Notes under the pieces: model-generated
Told to the model about the DNA's origin: nothing
The model's input: the letters and a program-made list of their open reading frames with translations, nothing else
Databases searched by the model: none
In this document: piece after piece, positions 9,354-17,260 of the stretch
Numbering within the stretch: the first letter of the stretch is position 1
How the letters are laid out: every line of letters begins with the position of its first letter
Source: Streptomyces iakyrus
Lineage (GTDB): Bacteria > Actinomycetota > Actinomycetes > Streptomycetales > Streptomycetaceae
Assembly (NCBI RefSeq): GCF_000717055.1
Contig: NZ_JNXI01000018.1
Coordinates: 1-64,000 of the forward strand
Direction: 5' to 3'
Length of the DNA stretch: 64,000 bases
Made by a program: the position numbers and the translations under genes

Positions 9354-9379
9354 GGCGCACATAGTAGGGCTGGACACGG

Positions 9380-9398
9380 AAACTAGCAGTGCTAATTT
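9380..9398. promoter_or_regulatory. TetR operator between tetR and acyl-CoA dehydrogenase, family 1
   Basis: AAACTAGCAGTGCTAATTT: arms AAACTAGCA and TGCTAATTT share the central G-T-G and differ from perfect dyad symmetry at one base pair. It lies 27 bp from the tetR start and 29 bp from the dehydrogenase start. The related site is at 2828-2846. Confidence 0.75.
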
Positions 9399-9426
9399 AA
9401 ATGTACGGCTTTCAATGGGGTGACCT

Positions 9427-10581
9427 GTGGTGAATCTGGGGCTCAGCGACGAGCAGAGCGCGGTCCGGCGGCTCGCGCGGGACTTCACGGAGCGCGAGAT
9501 CACCCCGCACGTCGTCGCCTGGGACCGCGCCGAAGAGGTCGACCGGGGAATCGTGAAGAAGCTCGGCGAGGTCGGCTTCCTGGGCCTGACGATCGACGAG
9601 GAGTATGGCGGCTCCGGCGGCGACCACCTCGCGTACTGCCTGGTCACGGAGGAACTGGGCCGGGGTGACTCGTCCGTGCGCGGCATCGTCTCCGTCTCCC
9701 TCGGGCTGGTCGCCAAGACCGTCGCCGCCTGGGGGAGCGAGGAGCAGAAGCGGCGCTGGCTGCCCGGCCTGACCTCCGGCGAGTCGGTCGGCTGCTTCGG
9801 CCTGACCGAGCCGGGCACGGGCTCGGACGCCGGCAACCTGGCGACCCGGGCCGTACGGGACGGCGACGACTACGTCATCGACGGCACCAAGACGTTCATC
9901 ACCAACGGCACCTGGGCCGACGTCGTCCTGCTCTTCGCCCGCTCCACGGACGCCCCGGGCCACAAGGGCGTCTCCGCCTTCCTCGTCCCGGCCGACACGC
10001 CCGGCCTGACCCGCCGCACGATCCACGGCAAGCTCGGGCTGCGCGGCCAGGCCACCGCCGAGCTCGTCCTGGAGGGCGTGCGCGTGCCGGCCTCGGCGCT
10101 GCTCGGGGAGGAGGGCAAGGGCTTCTCCATCGCCATGTCGGCTCTCGCCAAGGGCCGGATGTCGGTCGCCGCGGGCTGCGTCGGCATCGCCCAGGCCGCC
10201 CTCGACGCGGCCGTGCGCTACGCGGGGGAGCGCGAGCAGTTCGGCAAAACCATCGCCCACCACCAGCTGGTCCAGGAACTGCTCAGCGAGATCGCCCTCG
10301 ACGTGGACGCCGCCCGTCTGCTGACCTGGCGGGTCGCCGACCTGATCGACCGGGGGCAGCCGTTCGCCGTCGAGTCGTCCAAGGCCAAGCTGTTCGCCTC
10401 GGAGGCCGCCGTCCGCGCCGCCAACAACGCGCTCCAGGTCTTCGGCGGCTACGGCTACATCGACGAGTACCCGGCGGGCAAACTGCTGCGGGACGCCCGT
10501 GTGATGACCCTCTACGAGGGCACGAGCCAGATCCAGAAGCTGGTCATCGGGCGGGCCCTGACCGGCGTTTCGGCGTTCTGA
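9427..10581 (+). CDS. Acyl-CoA dehydrogenase
   Basis: FAD enzyme making the alpha,beta double bond of an acyl-CoA; 384 aa, standard length. Visible motifs are CFGLTEPGTGSDA (flavin/substrate signature), the KTFITNGTWAD strand, REQFGKTIAHHQ, the second signature QVFGGYGYIDEYP, and the catalytic Glu in TLYEGTSQIQ. The chain length used cannot be read from sequence; short/branched-chain enzymes have this form. The start is GTG 9427 (or GTG 9430), after a GGGGTGA ribosome site. It is divergent from tetR with the operator between them, so repression by that TetR is very likely. A hairpin follows at 10599. Confidence 0.92.
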   Translation: MVNLGLSDEQSAVRRLARDFTEREITPHVVAWDRAEEVDRGIVKKLGEVGFLGLTIDEEYGGSGGDHLAYCLVTEELGRGDSSVRGIVSVSLGLVAKTVAAWGSEEQKRRWLPGLTSGESVGCFGLTEPGTGSDAGNLATRAVRDGDDYVIDGTKTFITNGTWADVVLLFARSTDAPGHKGVSAFLVPADTPGLTRRTIHGKLGLRGQATAELVLEGVRVPASALLGEEGKGFSIAMSALAKGRMSVAAGCVGIAQAALDAAVRYAGEREQFGKTIAHHQLVQELLSEIALDVDAARLLTWRVADLIDRGQPFAVESSKAKLFASEAAVRAANNALQVFGGYGYIDEYPAGKLLRDARVMTLYEGTSQIQKLVIGRALTGVSAF

Positions 10582-10598
10582 GTACGTGTCTGAGTACT

Positions 10599-10630
10599 TC
10601 GGCGGATGTGGCGCGGGCCACGTCCGCCGA
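10599..10630 (+). terminator. Hairpin after acyl-CoA dehydrogenase gene
   Basis: 14-bp stem (TCGGCGGATGTGGC with its complement, one G-T pair) and GCGG loop, 17 bp after the stop and 11 bp before the next ATG. Confidence 0.65.
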
Positions 10631-10641
10631 TGCTGTCCCCC

Positions 10642-10887
10642 ATGAGTGACACACCGGGCAAGCAGCAGAACACGGCCGCCTTCTACGGCCAGGCCGTCGC
10701 CTCCTTCGCCGTCGCCATGGCGGCCACCGCGATCGGCATCTACCAGCTGAGTGCCGATGCCTGGGTACGGGCCTTCCTCGCCATCGCCGTCCTGTACCTG
10801 GTCACGTCCTCCTTCACCCTGGCCAAGGTGATCCGGGACCGGCAGGAGGGTGCGGCCCCCTCGTACGCCCCTTTCGAGAAGCGCTGA
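10642..10887 (+). CDS. YiaA/YiaB-type two-helix membrane protein
   Basis: Small 81-aa inner-membrane protein with two hydrophobic helices (FYGQAVASFAVAMAATAIGI and AWVRAFLAIAVLYLVTSSFT), a short turn between them and a charged C-terminal tail. This is the architecture of the yiaA/B two-helix domain, whose function is unknown. The ATG at 10642 gives the family-like N-terminus (MSDTPGKQQNTAAFY). It follows a hairpin, so it is probably transcribed separately from the acyl-CoA dehydrogenase. Confidence 0.75.
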   Translation: MSDTPGKQQNTAAFYGQAVASFAVAMAATAIGIYQLSADAWVRAFLAIAVLYLVTSSFTLAKVIRDRQEGAAPSYAPFEKR

Positions 10888-10919
10888 CCCACCTCTTCGG
10901 AATGTGCTGAGCGACCACA

Positions 10920-10934
10920 CTAAGCGCTCGCTCA
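10920..10934. promoter_or_regulatory. TetR-type operator candidate, family 3
   Basis: CTAAGCGCTCGCTCA contains the dyad TAAGCG-CT-CGCTCA (one mismatch between arms), 46 bp before the tetR start at 10981. A related dyad lies at 12130-12145. Confidence 0.55.
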
Positions 10935-10980
10935 CCTTCGGCGGTATGGTGTTCCTCCTGCCAGTGGAGAGGGGCGAGCG

Positions 10981-11616
10981 ATGAGTACGGCGGAGGAGAC
11001 GGCCGGCGGCGAGGCGCAGGCGTGGGGCGAGGTCACGCCCGACGCGGCGCGGCGGCTGCTGATCGCCGCGGTGGAGGCCTTCGCCGAGCGCGGCTACCAC
11101 GCCACGACGACCCGCGACATCGCGGGCCGCGCCGGAATGAGCCCGGCCGCGCTCTACATCCACTACAAGACCAAGGAAGAGCTGCTGCACCGCATCAGCA
11201 GGATCGGGCACGAGAAGGCCCTGGAGATCCTGCGGACGGCGTCCCGCCGCGAGGGCAGCGCCACCGAACGTCTCGCCGACGCGGTGAGCTCCTTCGTCCG
11301 CTGGCACGCGGGCGGGCGGACCACCGCGCGGGTCGTGCAGTACGAACTCGAATCGCTCGGCCCCGACGCCCGCGCCGAGATCCTCGCGCTGCGCCGCCAG
11401 GTCGACGGCGAGGTACGCGGGATCATCGAGGAGGGCGCGCGGTCGGGCGAGTTCGACGTCGTCGACGTGCACGGCACGACGCTGGCCGTGCTGTCGCTCT
11501 GCATCGACGTGGCGCGGTGGTTCAACGTCGACGGCCCCCGGACGCCGGAGCAGGTCGGTGAGCTGTACGCCGACCTCGTGCTGCGCATGGTCGGAGCTCA
11601 GGGGCCGACGGCCTGA
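10981..11616 (+). CDS. TetR-family regulator (circuit 3)
   Basis: Repressor of 211 aa. A 24-residue leader precedes the helix-turn-helix (TTRDIAGRAGMSPAALYIHY, about residues 42-61). The C-terminal ligand domain has RRQVDGEVRGIIEEGARSGE and a conserved IDVARWFNVDG segment typical of fatty-acid/CoA-type TetR proteins. The ATG follows GAGAGGGGCGAGCG. It converges on the MaoC hydratase gene with a 7-bp gap. Matching operator-like palindromes upstream of itself and upstream of maoC suggest it controls both. Confidence 0.87.
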   Translation: MSTAEETAGGEAQAWGEVTPDAARRLLIAAVEAFAERGYHATTTRDIAGRAGMSPAALYIHYKTKEELLHRISRIGHEKALEILRTASRREGSATERLADAVSSFVRWHAGGRTTARVVQYELESLGPDARAEILALRRQVDGEVRGIIEEGARSGEFDVVDVHGTTLAVLSLCIDVARWFNVDGPRTPEQVGELYADLVLRMVGAQGPTA

Positions 11617-11623
11617 TCCCGCC

Positions 11624-12085
11624 TCAGAGGTAGTAGCGCGCCACGGACTCGGCGACGCAGACCGGCTTGTCGCCGCCCTCGCGCTCGACGCTGAAGGCGA
11701 CGGCCACCTGGACGCCGCCCGGCACCTCCTCGACGGCACTGATCGCCGCGGTGGCGCGCAGCCGGGAGCCGACGGGGACCGGGGCGGGGAAACGCACCTT
11801 GTTCGTGCCGTAGTTGACACCCATCTTCACGCCCTCGACGGCGATCAGCTGCGGTCCGAAGAGGGGCAGCAGCGACAGGGTCAGGTAGCCGTGCGCGATG
11901 GTGGTGCCGAAGGGGCCCGCGGCGGCCTTCTCCGGGTCGACGTGGATCCACTGGTGGTCACCGGTGGCCTCCGCGAAGAGGTCGATCCGCTTCTGGTCGA
12001 TGTCGAGCCAGTCGGTGTACCCCAGTTGCTCGCCCACCGCCGACTTCAGGTCGTCGACGGACGTGAAGATCCTCGGCTCTGCCAT
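11624..12085 (-). CDS. MaoC-family (R)-specific enoyl-CoA hydratase
   Basis: Single hot-dog domain hydratase of 153 aa that adds water to trans-2-enoyl-CoA. The catalytic Asp-His motif is visible in [15 protein letters not shown], followed by [16 protein letters not shown], a hallmark of bacterial MaoC hydratases. It could act in acyl-CoA degradation or supply hydroxyacyl-CoA. The ATG is at 12085. It is divergent from soxR, with a family-3 palindrome in the shared upstream region. Confidence 0.88.
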   Translation of the reverse strand: MAEPRIFTSVDDLKSAVGEQLGYTDWLDIDQKRIDLFAEATGDHQWIHVDPEKAAAGPFGTTIAHGYLTLSLLPLFGPQLIAVEGVKMGVNYGTNKVRFPAPVPVGSRLRATAAISAVEEVPGGVQVAVAFSVEREGGDKPVCVAESVARYYL

Positions 12086-12129
12086 GTCTTCCAGGCCTCT
12101 CGTGTGCAGGGGGTCTGCGCGCTCACTGT

Positions 12130-12145
12130 CTAAGCGACTGCTTAG
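12130..12145. promoter_or_regulatory. TetR-type operator candidate, family 3 (maoC/soxR region)
   Basis: CTAAGCGACTGCTTAG has 6-bp outer arms CTAAGC/GCTTAG in perfect symmetry. It shares 11 of 15 aligned bases with the site at 10920. It lies 45 bp upstream of maoC and 50 bp upstream of soxR. Confidence 0.6.
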
Positions 12146-12181
12146 CATGGTCGGCCGTGCGGGCTGTGTCAACGGACTCGG

Positions 12182-12187
12182 TAGGGT
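12182..12187 (+). promoter_or_regulatory. -10 element of soxR, probably leaderless
   Basis: TAGGGT ends 7 bases before the soxR GTG, so transcription would begin at or next to the start codon. No confident -35 is seen. A GAGGG run lies between, so a short leader is also possible. Confidence 0.4.
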
Positions 12188-12194
12188 TCGAGGG

Positions 12195-12662
12195 GTGCCC
12201 CAGATCCCAGAGAAGATCCATGAGCTCACGGTCGGCCAGCTCGCGGCGCGCAGCGGCGCCGCCGTCTCGGCCCTGCACTTCTACGAGTCCAAGGGCCTGA
12301 TCAGCAGTCGCCGGACCACGGGCAACCAGCGCCGCTACGCGCGCGACACACTTCGCCGGGTCGCCTTCATCCGGGCCGCGCAACGGGTCGGCATCCCCCT
12401 GGCGACGATCCGCGACGCACTCGCCGAACTCCCCGAGGAGCGCACCCCCACCCGGGAGGACTGGGCGCACCTCTCCGAGGTCTGGCGCGCCGAACTGGAA
12501 GAACGCATCAAGCAGCTGAACCGCCTGAGGGACCACCTCACCGACTGCATCGGCTGCGGCTGCCTCTCCCTGGACAACTGCGTCCTGTCCAACCCGGACG
12601 ACGTCTTCGGCGAACGCCTCACGGGCTCGCGCCTGATGGTCGAGCGGGGCGGTCGCGGGTAG
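12195..12662 (+). CDS. soxR: Redox-sensing MerR-family regulator SoxR
   Basis: Cytoplasmic [2Fe-2S] transcription factor that in streptomycetes responds to redox-active compounds rather than mounting a full superoxide response. It is 155 aa. The MerR winged helix comes first ([20 protein letters not shown]), then the dimerisation helix, then the iron-sulfur cluster loop [12 protein letters not shown] (CX2CXCX5C), exactly the SoxR pattern. The GTG at 12195 gives the N-terminus I recall for actinomycete SoxR ([15 protein letters not shown]). The upstream region is shared with maoC. Confidence 0.95.
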   Translation: MPQIPEKIHELTVGQLAARSGAAVSALHFYESKGLISSRRTTGNQRRYARDTLRRVAFIRAAQRVGIPLATIRDALAELPEERTPTREDWAHLSEVWRAELEERIKQLNRLRDHLTDCIGCGCLSLDNCVLSNPDDVFGERLTGSRLMVERGGRG

Positions 12663-12726
12663 CCGCTGCCCGGCGCCCCGTCCCCGCAGGGCGGCAGACG
12701 GCCTGCGGCGTCATCGAGCCCTCGGC

Positions 12727-13476
12727 TCATGCGCCGGGCCGGCACCCCTCGGTCCCCGGCCGGCCGGCCCCGTACTCCGCCAGGCCCGCGGCGACCAGTT
12801 CCCCGTTGGACCCTGCCCGTTCCCCGTCCGGCAGAAGCAGGACGTCCTCCAGGCCGACCCGTGTGGCCAGGCCGAGCCGGCCGGCGAGCCGCAGCACCGG
12901 CCAGGCGCCGCCGTCCTCGCCGTGCAGCAGGACGGGCCGTCCGTGGGCGTCCCCGAGGGCGGACAGCAGCGCCCGCGCGGAGGAGACGGAGCCCGCCGGA
13001 TCCGTGTCCGTCACCTCCGCCAGAACCCTCAGCACCTTCGGCCCGAGCGACGAGGCGGCGAACCGCTCCGCGCCGTCCGTCCCGGACCAGATGCCGGCCT
13101 CCACGCCCACGCCACGCTCCATGAGCAGCGCGGCCGTCTCCTCCGCCCCCGGCTCGTGCCAGTTGACCGAGGCGTGGTCGGGCAGCACCGTCCACGCGCG
13201 TATCCGCTCCAGCCGGGCGGCGGGGTCCGGCTCCGCCCACGCGCCCGTGGTCACGCCGACCGGCACCGGCACCCGCGCCCGGATCGCCGACAGCGTCGTC
13301 GCGAGCACCCGCGGCGACAACGTGTCCTGCCCGCACGGTGTCTTGGGATGGACGTGGATGTCCCGCGCCCCGGCGGCCACGGCCCCGGCGGCCGAGCCGG
13401 CCATCGACTCGGGTGTCAGCGGCACGGCCGCACCGTCAGCGGCCGTCCGCGAACCGTTCAGGCAGACCTGCATCAT
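12727..13476 (-). CDS. BKACE family (DUF849) beta-keto acid cleavage enzyme-like protein
   Basis: Zinc-dependent TIM-barrel protein of the BKACE/3-keto-5-aminohexanoate cleavage family, which condenses a beta-keto acid with acetyl-CoA and cleaves it. It is 249 aa, somewhat short. Features are MQVCLNGSR at the N-terminus (family motif), the metal-site stretch ARDIHVHPK with two His, GVTTGAW, and LLHGEDGGAWPVLRLAGRLG near the end. The substrate is not predictable. The start is one of two adjacent ATGs (13476/13473); the longer frame has no family sequence. The next gene upstream on the same strand (13551) is 74 bp away. Confidence 0.78.
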   Translation of the reverse strand: MMQVCLNGSRTAADGAAVPLTPESMAGSAAGAVAAGARDIHVHPKTPCGQDTLSPRVLATTLSAIRARVPVPVGVTTGAWAEPDPAARLERIRAWTVLPDHASVNWHEPGAEETAALLMERGVGVEAGIWSGTDGAERFAASSLGPKVLRVLAEVTDTDPAGSVSSARALLSALGDAHGRPVLLHGEDGGAWPVLRLAGRLGLATRVGLEDVLLLPDGERAGSNGELVAAGLAEYGAGRPGTEGCRPGA

Positions 13477-13550
13477 GACGTCGATGGTGCCAGTCACCAC
13501 CGACAGTGGGGGTGCGGCATCCCCGGCGCACCCCCGCGCACCCGCATTCG

Positions 13551-14153
13551 TCAAGCCGACACCAACAGCCTCGCCCGCCGGGCGTACGCCAGGGACTCGG
13601 GCGTGAGCACGGGGCGCGGCACCAGGATCCCGCAGTCCGTGCAGACCGGACCGGACGAGGGTTCGTGGTCCAGGTCGTACCTCCACATGAGCTGCTCACC
13701 GCCGCACACCGGGCAGGCCGAGCCCGGTTCGCGCTCCAGCGCGGCGATCAGCCGGCGCAGCACCTCGGCCAGCGGTTCACGGGGATGGACCGCCGGATCG
13801 TCGCACCACGCCACACCGAACCCGCCCCAGGTCAGCCGGTGCCAGTCGTCCACACTGCCCGGCCTGCGCAGCCCGTCGTGCTTCTCCTTCTTGCGGCGCT
13901 CGGCGAACTCGACCTCGTAGGCCAGCCAGACCGCCCGCGCCTCCTCCAGTTCGTCCAGTGCGGCCACGAGCCGCACCGGATCGGGGGAGCGGTCCTCGGG
14001 ACCGAACCCTGCCCGGGAGCACAGATGGTCCCAGGTCGCCCTGTGTCCGTAAGGGGCGAACCTCTCAAGGCACTTACGCAGCGAATAGCGCCGCAAGGCC
14101 AGATCGCACCGCGGATCGCGGACCTGTCTCGCCAGACTCCGGAAACCGGCCAT
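13551..14153 (-). CDS. Conserved hypothetical protein with C-terminal zinc-ribbon-like cysteines
   Basis: Not recognised as a characterised family. It is 200 aa. The N-terminal two-thirds is helical and rich in Arg/Glu (ELEEARAVWLAYEVEFAERRK). The C-terminal part has paired cysteines, CPVCGGEQ and VCTDCGILVPRP about 25 residues apart, which could bind zinc like a ribbon. The ATG at 14153 is the first in frame. Function is unknown; the gene looks like ordinary Streptomyces coding sequence by codon use. Confidence 0.65.
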   Translation of the reverse strand: MAGFRSLARQVRDPRCDLALRRYSLRKCLERFAPYGHRATWDHLCSRAGFGPEDRSPDPVRLVAALDELEEARAVWLAYEVEFAERRKKEKHDGLRRPGSVDDWHRLTWGGFGVAWCDDPAVHPREPLAEVLRRLIAALEREPGSACPVCGGEQLMWRYDLDHEPSSGPVCTDCGILVPRPVLTPESLAYARRARLLVSA

Positions 14154-14417
14154 CGTCCTGCACCTCCGTCACACCTGCACCTGTAATCCGGTCACTTCGG
14201 CGTCGTCGAACGGACGTCGCCGAATAGACGTATCGACAAGCGAATCGGCTCCATCCGATTTCAAATGGCCTCCATAAGCGGCCCCGAGAGGCTCGCGAGT
14301 CGACTGCCGTGGTCCGTGTGTCTGTTGTGCCGACTTCAAAAAGTGACGCTTGTTCATCTTCAAGCCGGGGGATACCGGCGGTAACATCCGGCCCACCCCC
14401 GTCGGGAGGAGCCCCCC

Positions 14418-17216
14418 ATGCCACGGCGTGCCCCACGCACCGTTCTCGACAGAATGAGAACTCCCAGCGGAATCCCCGGGTTCCTGAAGACAGCATCGGT
14501 ATGCGCCCTGATCGCAGGTCTCTTGTCGCCGCTTGCCCCGGCTGCCGCCTCGGAAACAGCGACCGCGCAGGCCGACGCCGCGGCGAACGACCACTGCGGC
14601 AACCAGTGTTCGGACATCCTCCCGCCCGGCCAGAACGGCAACGCCACCCTGGCCCAGATCCTCCTCAACCAGGCCTTCGGTGCCCAGCCCGAGCACGCCG
14701 AGGATCAGCTCGGGCCCTACGCCAACCTCGCCAAGGGCTACCCCGGCCTCACCAACGACAAGATCAACACCTTCTTCAACGACGCCTCCTTCGGGGTCCC
14801 CGCCGACCAGGTCGCCTCCAGCCTCAAACCCGCCGGACGCAGTGACGTGACGATCGTCCGGGACAAGAAGACCGGTGTGCCGCACATCACCGGTACGACC
14901 CGGTACGGCACGGAGTTCGGCGCCGGCTACGCGGCGGCCCAGGACCGGCTGTGGCTGATGGACGTCTTCCGGCACGTCGGACGCGGACAGCTGACCTCCT
15001 TCGCGGGCGGTGCCCCCTCCAACCAGGGCCTGGAACAGCAGTTCTGGCGGCACGCCCCGTACACCGAGGCCGATCTGCAGGCGCAGATCGACAACGCCGT
15101 CGCCACCAACGGCGAGCGCGGACGCCAGGCCCTCGCCGACGTCAAGGCCTACCTCGACGGCATCAACGCCTACATCGACGCCTCCGACCGCGGGCGCACC
15201 TTCCCCGGTGAGTACGTACTCACCGGGCACAAGGACTCAGTCACCAACGCGGGAACCATCGAGCACTTCAAGATCACCGACCTGGTCGCGCTGGCCTCCG
15301 TCATCGGCGCGCTGTTCGGCTCGGGCGGAGGCGGCGAGGTGAACAACGCCCTCTCGCTCATGGCCGCCCAGGAGAAGTACGGCGTCGCCGAGGGCACCAA
15401 GGTCTGGGAATCCTTCCGGATGCGCAACGACCCGGAGGCCGTTCTCACCCAGCACGCCGGCAGCTTCCCGTCCGGGACCAAGCCCGCCGACCCGCAGGGT
15501 ACGGCCCTGCCCGACGCGGGCTCGGTGAAGATGGAGCCGCTCGTGTACGACCGCACCGGCAGCGCCGCCACGGCCGGTGCGACCGGCGCGTCCGGCGAAG
15601 CCGCGAAGACCGCCACTTCGTCCGCCAAGCGCGGCATGTCCAACGCCCTCGTCGTCAGCGGCAAGCACACCGCGAGCGGCCACCCCGTCGCCGTGTTCGG
15701 CCCGCAGACCGGCTACTTCGCACCCCAGCTGCTGCTGCTCCAGGAGATCCAGGGCCCGGGCATCAGCGCCCGCGGCGCCTCCTTCGCCGGCCTGAGCATG
15801 TACGTCGAACTCGGCCGCGGCCAGGACTACGCGTGGAGCGCCACGACCTCCGGCCAGGACATCATCGACTCCTACGCCGTCGAACTGTGCCAGGACGACT
15901 ACCACTACCTGTACCGAGGCACCTGCACGCCGATGGAGAAGGTCGAGCAGAAGAACGCCTGGAAGCCCACGGCCGCCGACGGCACCGCGGCGGGCTCGTA
16001 CACCATGCGCGTCTGGCGCACGAAGTACGGCCCCGTCGAGTACCGCGCGACGGTCGGCGGCAAGAAGGTCGCCTACACCACCCTGCGCTCGTCCTTCCTG
16101 CACGAGGCCGACTCCATCATCGGCTTCCAGATGCTGAACGACCCGGACTACGTCAAGGGCCCGGACACCTTCCAGAAGGCCGTGCAGCACATCAACTACA
16201 CCTTCAACTGGTTCTACGCCGACTCCGAGCACACCGCCTACTACAACAGCGGCGACAACCCGGTCCGCGCGAGCGGTGTCGACGCCGAGTTCCCGGCGTG
16301 GGCGCGGCCGGCGTACGAGTGGCGCGGCTGGGACCCGGCGACCAACACGGCCGACTACACCCCGCCCTCCGCCCACCCGAACTCCGTCGACCAGGACTAC
16401 TACGTCTCCTGGAACAACAAGCAGGCCAGGGACTACACGACCGCCCCCTGGGGCAACGGCTCCGTGCACCGCGGCAACCTCCTTGAGGACCGGGTGAAGA
16501 AGCTCGTCCAGCAGGGCGGGGTGACCCGGGCCGCCCTGGTGAAAGCCATGGCCGACGCCGGGCTGGCGGACCTCCGGGCCGAGGACGTCCTGCCCAGGCT
16601 CCTGAAGGTCGTCAACAGCTCACCCGTCACCGACCCCGCCGTCGCGGCAGCCGTGAGCAAACTCCAGGCCTGGACCGCCGCGGGGGGCAAGCGCACGGAG
16701 ACCGCCGCCGGCTCGAAGAAGTACGCCGACGCCGACGCGATCCGCATCCTCGACGCCTGGTGGCCCCTGCTGGTCAAGGCCGAGTTCGAACCCGGCCTCG
16801 GCACCGGGCTCTACGAGGCCGTGACCGCCAACCTGCCCGTCGACGAGTCCCCGTCGGCCGCCCACGGCCCGACCGGATCGCACGCGGGAAGCTCCTTCCA
16901 GTACGGCTGGTGGAGCTACGTCGACAAGGACATCCGCGCGGTCCTCGGCGAGCAGGTCAAGGGACCGCTGGCCCGCACGTACTGCGGCGACGGCAGCCTC
17001 GCCGCCTGCCGGGACACCCTCGTCAGCACCCTGAAGGCGGCGGCCGGCAAGACGGCCGCCCAGGTCTACCCCGGCGACGACGTCTGCGCGGCGGGCGACC
17101 AGTGGTGCGCCGACTCGATCAACCACCGCACCCTCGGCGGCATCAAGCACGGCAAGATCAGCTGGCAGAACCGGCCGACCTATCAGCAGGTCGTGGAGTT
17201 CACCTCACACCGGTGA
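14418..17216 (+). CDS. Secreted penicillin acylase family (S45) Ntn-hydrolase
   Basis: Extracellular amidase that would hydrolyse an acyl chain from an amide such as a beta-lactam, lipopeptide or acyl-homoserine lactone. It is 932 aa and made as a precursor. A signal peptide (residues about 22-46, SVCALIAGLLSPLAPAAASE) is followed by the alpha subunit, a linker rich in Ala/Thr (about 380-405), and the beta subunit beginning at nucleophile Ser408 (RGM-SNALVVSG), where autocleavage is expected. The ATG at 14418 follows GGGAGGAG; an alternative ATG is at 14454. The form is closest to aculeacin-type acylases, but specificity is not predictable. The 264 bp upstream holds its promoter region; I see no firm -10/-35. 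Confidence 0.9.
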   Translation: MPRRAPRTVLDRMRTPSGIPGFLKTASVCALIAGLLSPLAPAAASETATAQADAAANDHCGNQCSDILPPGQNGNATLAQILLNQAFGAQPEHAEDQLGPYANLAKGYPGLTNDKINTFFNDASFGVPADQVASSLKPAGRSDVTIVRDKKTGVPHITGTTRYGTEFGAGYAAAQDRLWLMDVFRHVGRGQLTSFAGGAPSNQGLEQQFWRHAPYTEADLQAQIDNAVATNGERGRQALADVKAYLDGINAYIDASDRGRTFPGEYVLTGHKDSVTNAGTIEHFKITDLVALASVIGALFGSGGGGEVNNALSLMAAQEKYGVAEGTKVWESFRMRNDPEAVLTQHAGSFPSGTKPADPQGTALPDAGSVKMEPLVYDRTGSAATAGATGASGEAAKTATSSAKRGMSNALVVSGKHTASGHPVAVFGPQTGYFAPQLLLLQEIQGPGISARGASFAGLSMYVELGRGQDYAWSATTSGQDIIDSYAVELCQDDYHYLYRGTCTPMEKVEQKNAWKPTAADGTAAGSYTMRVWRTKYGPVEYRATVGGKKVAYTTLRSSFLHEADSIIGFQMLNDPDYVKGPDTFQKAVQHINYTFNWFYADSEHTAYYNSGDNPVRASGVDAEFPAWARPAYEWRGWDPATNTADYTPPSAHPNSVDQDYYVSWNNKQARDYTTAPWGNGSVHRGNLLEDRVKKLVQQGGVTRAALVKAMADAGLADLRAEDVLPRLLKVVNSSPVTDPAVAAAVSKLQAWTAAGGKRTETAAGSKKYADADAIRILDAWWPLLVKAEFEPGLGTGLYEAVTANLPVDESPSAAHGPTGSHAGSSFQYGWWSYVDKDIRAVLGEQVKGPLARTYCGDGSLAACRDTLVSTLKAAAGKTAAQVYPGDDVCAAGDQWCADSINHRTLGGIKHGKISWQNRPTYQQVVEFTSHR

Positions 17217-17223
17217 CGCCCTG

Positions 17224-17260
17224 CCTGGCGGCGGGTCAGCGAACCCGGCCCGCCGCCAGG
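17224..17260. terminator. Bidirectional hairpin between convergent acylase and hydrolase genes
   Basis: Perfect 12-bp stem CCTGGCGGCGGG / CCCGCCGCCAGG with a 13-base loop. It begins 7 bp after the acylase stop and covers the last codons of the minus-strand hydrolase. Confidence 0.7.
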
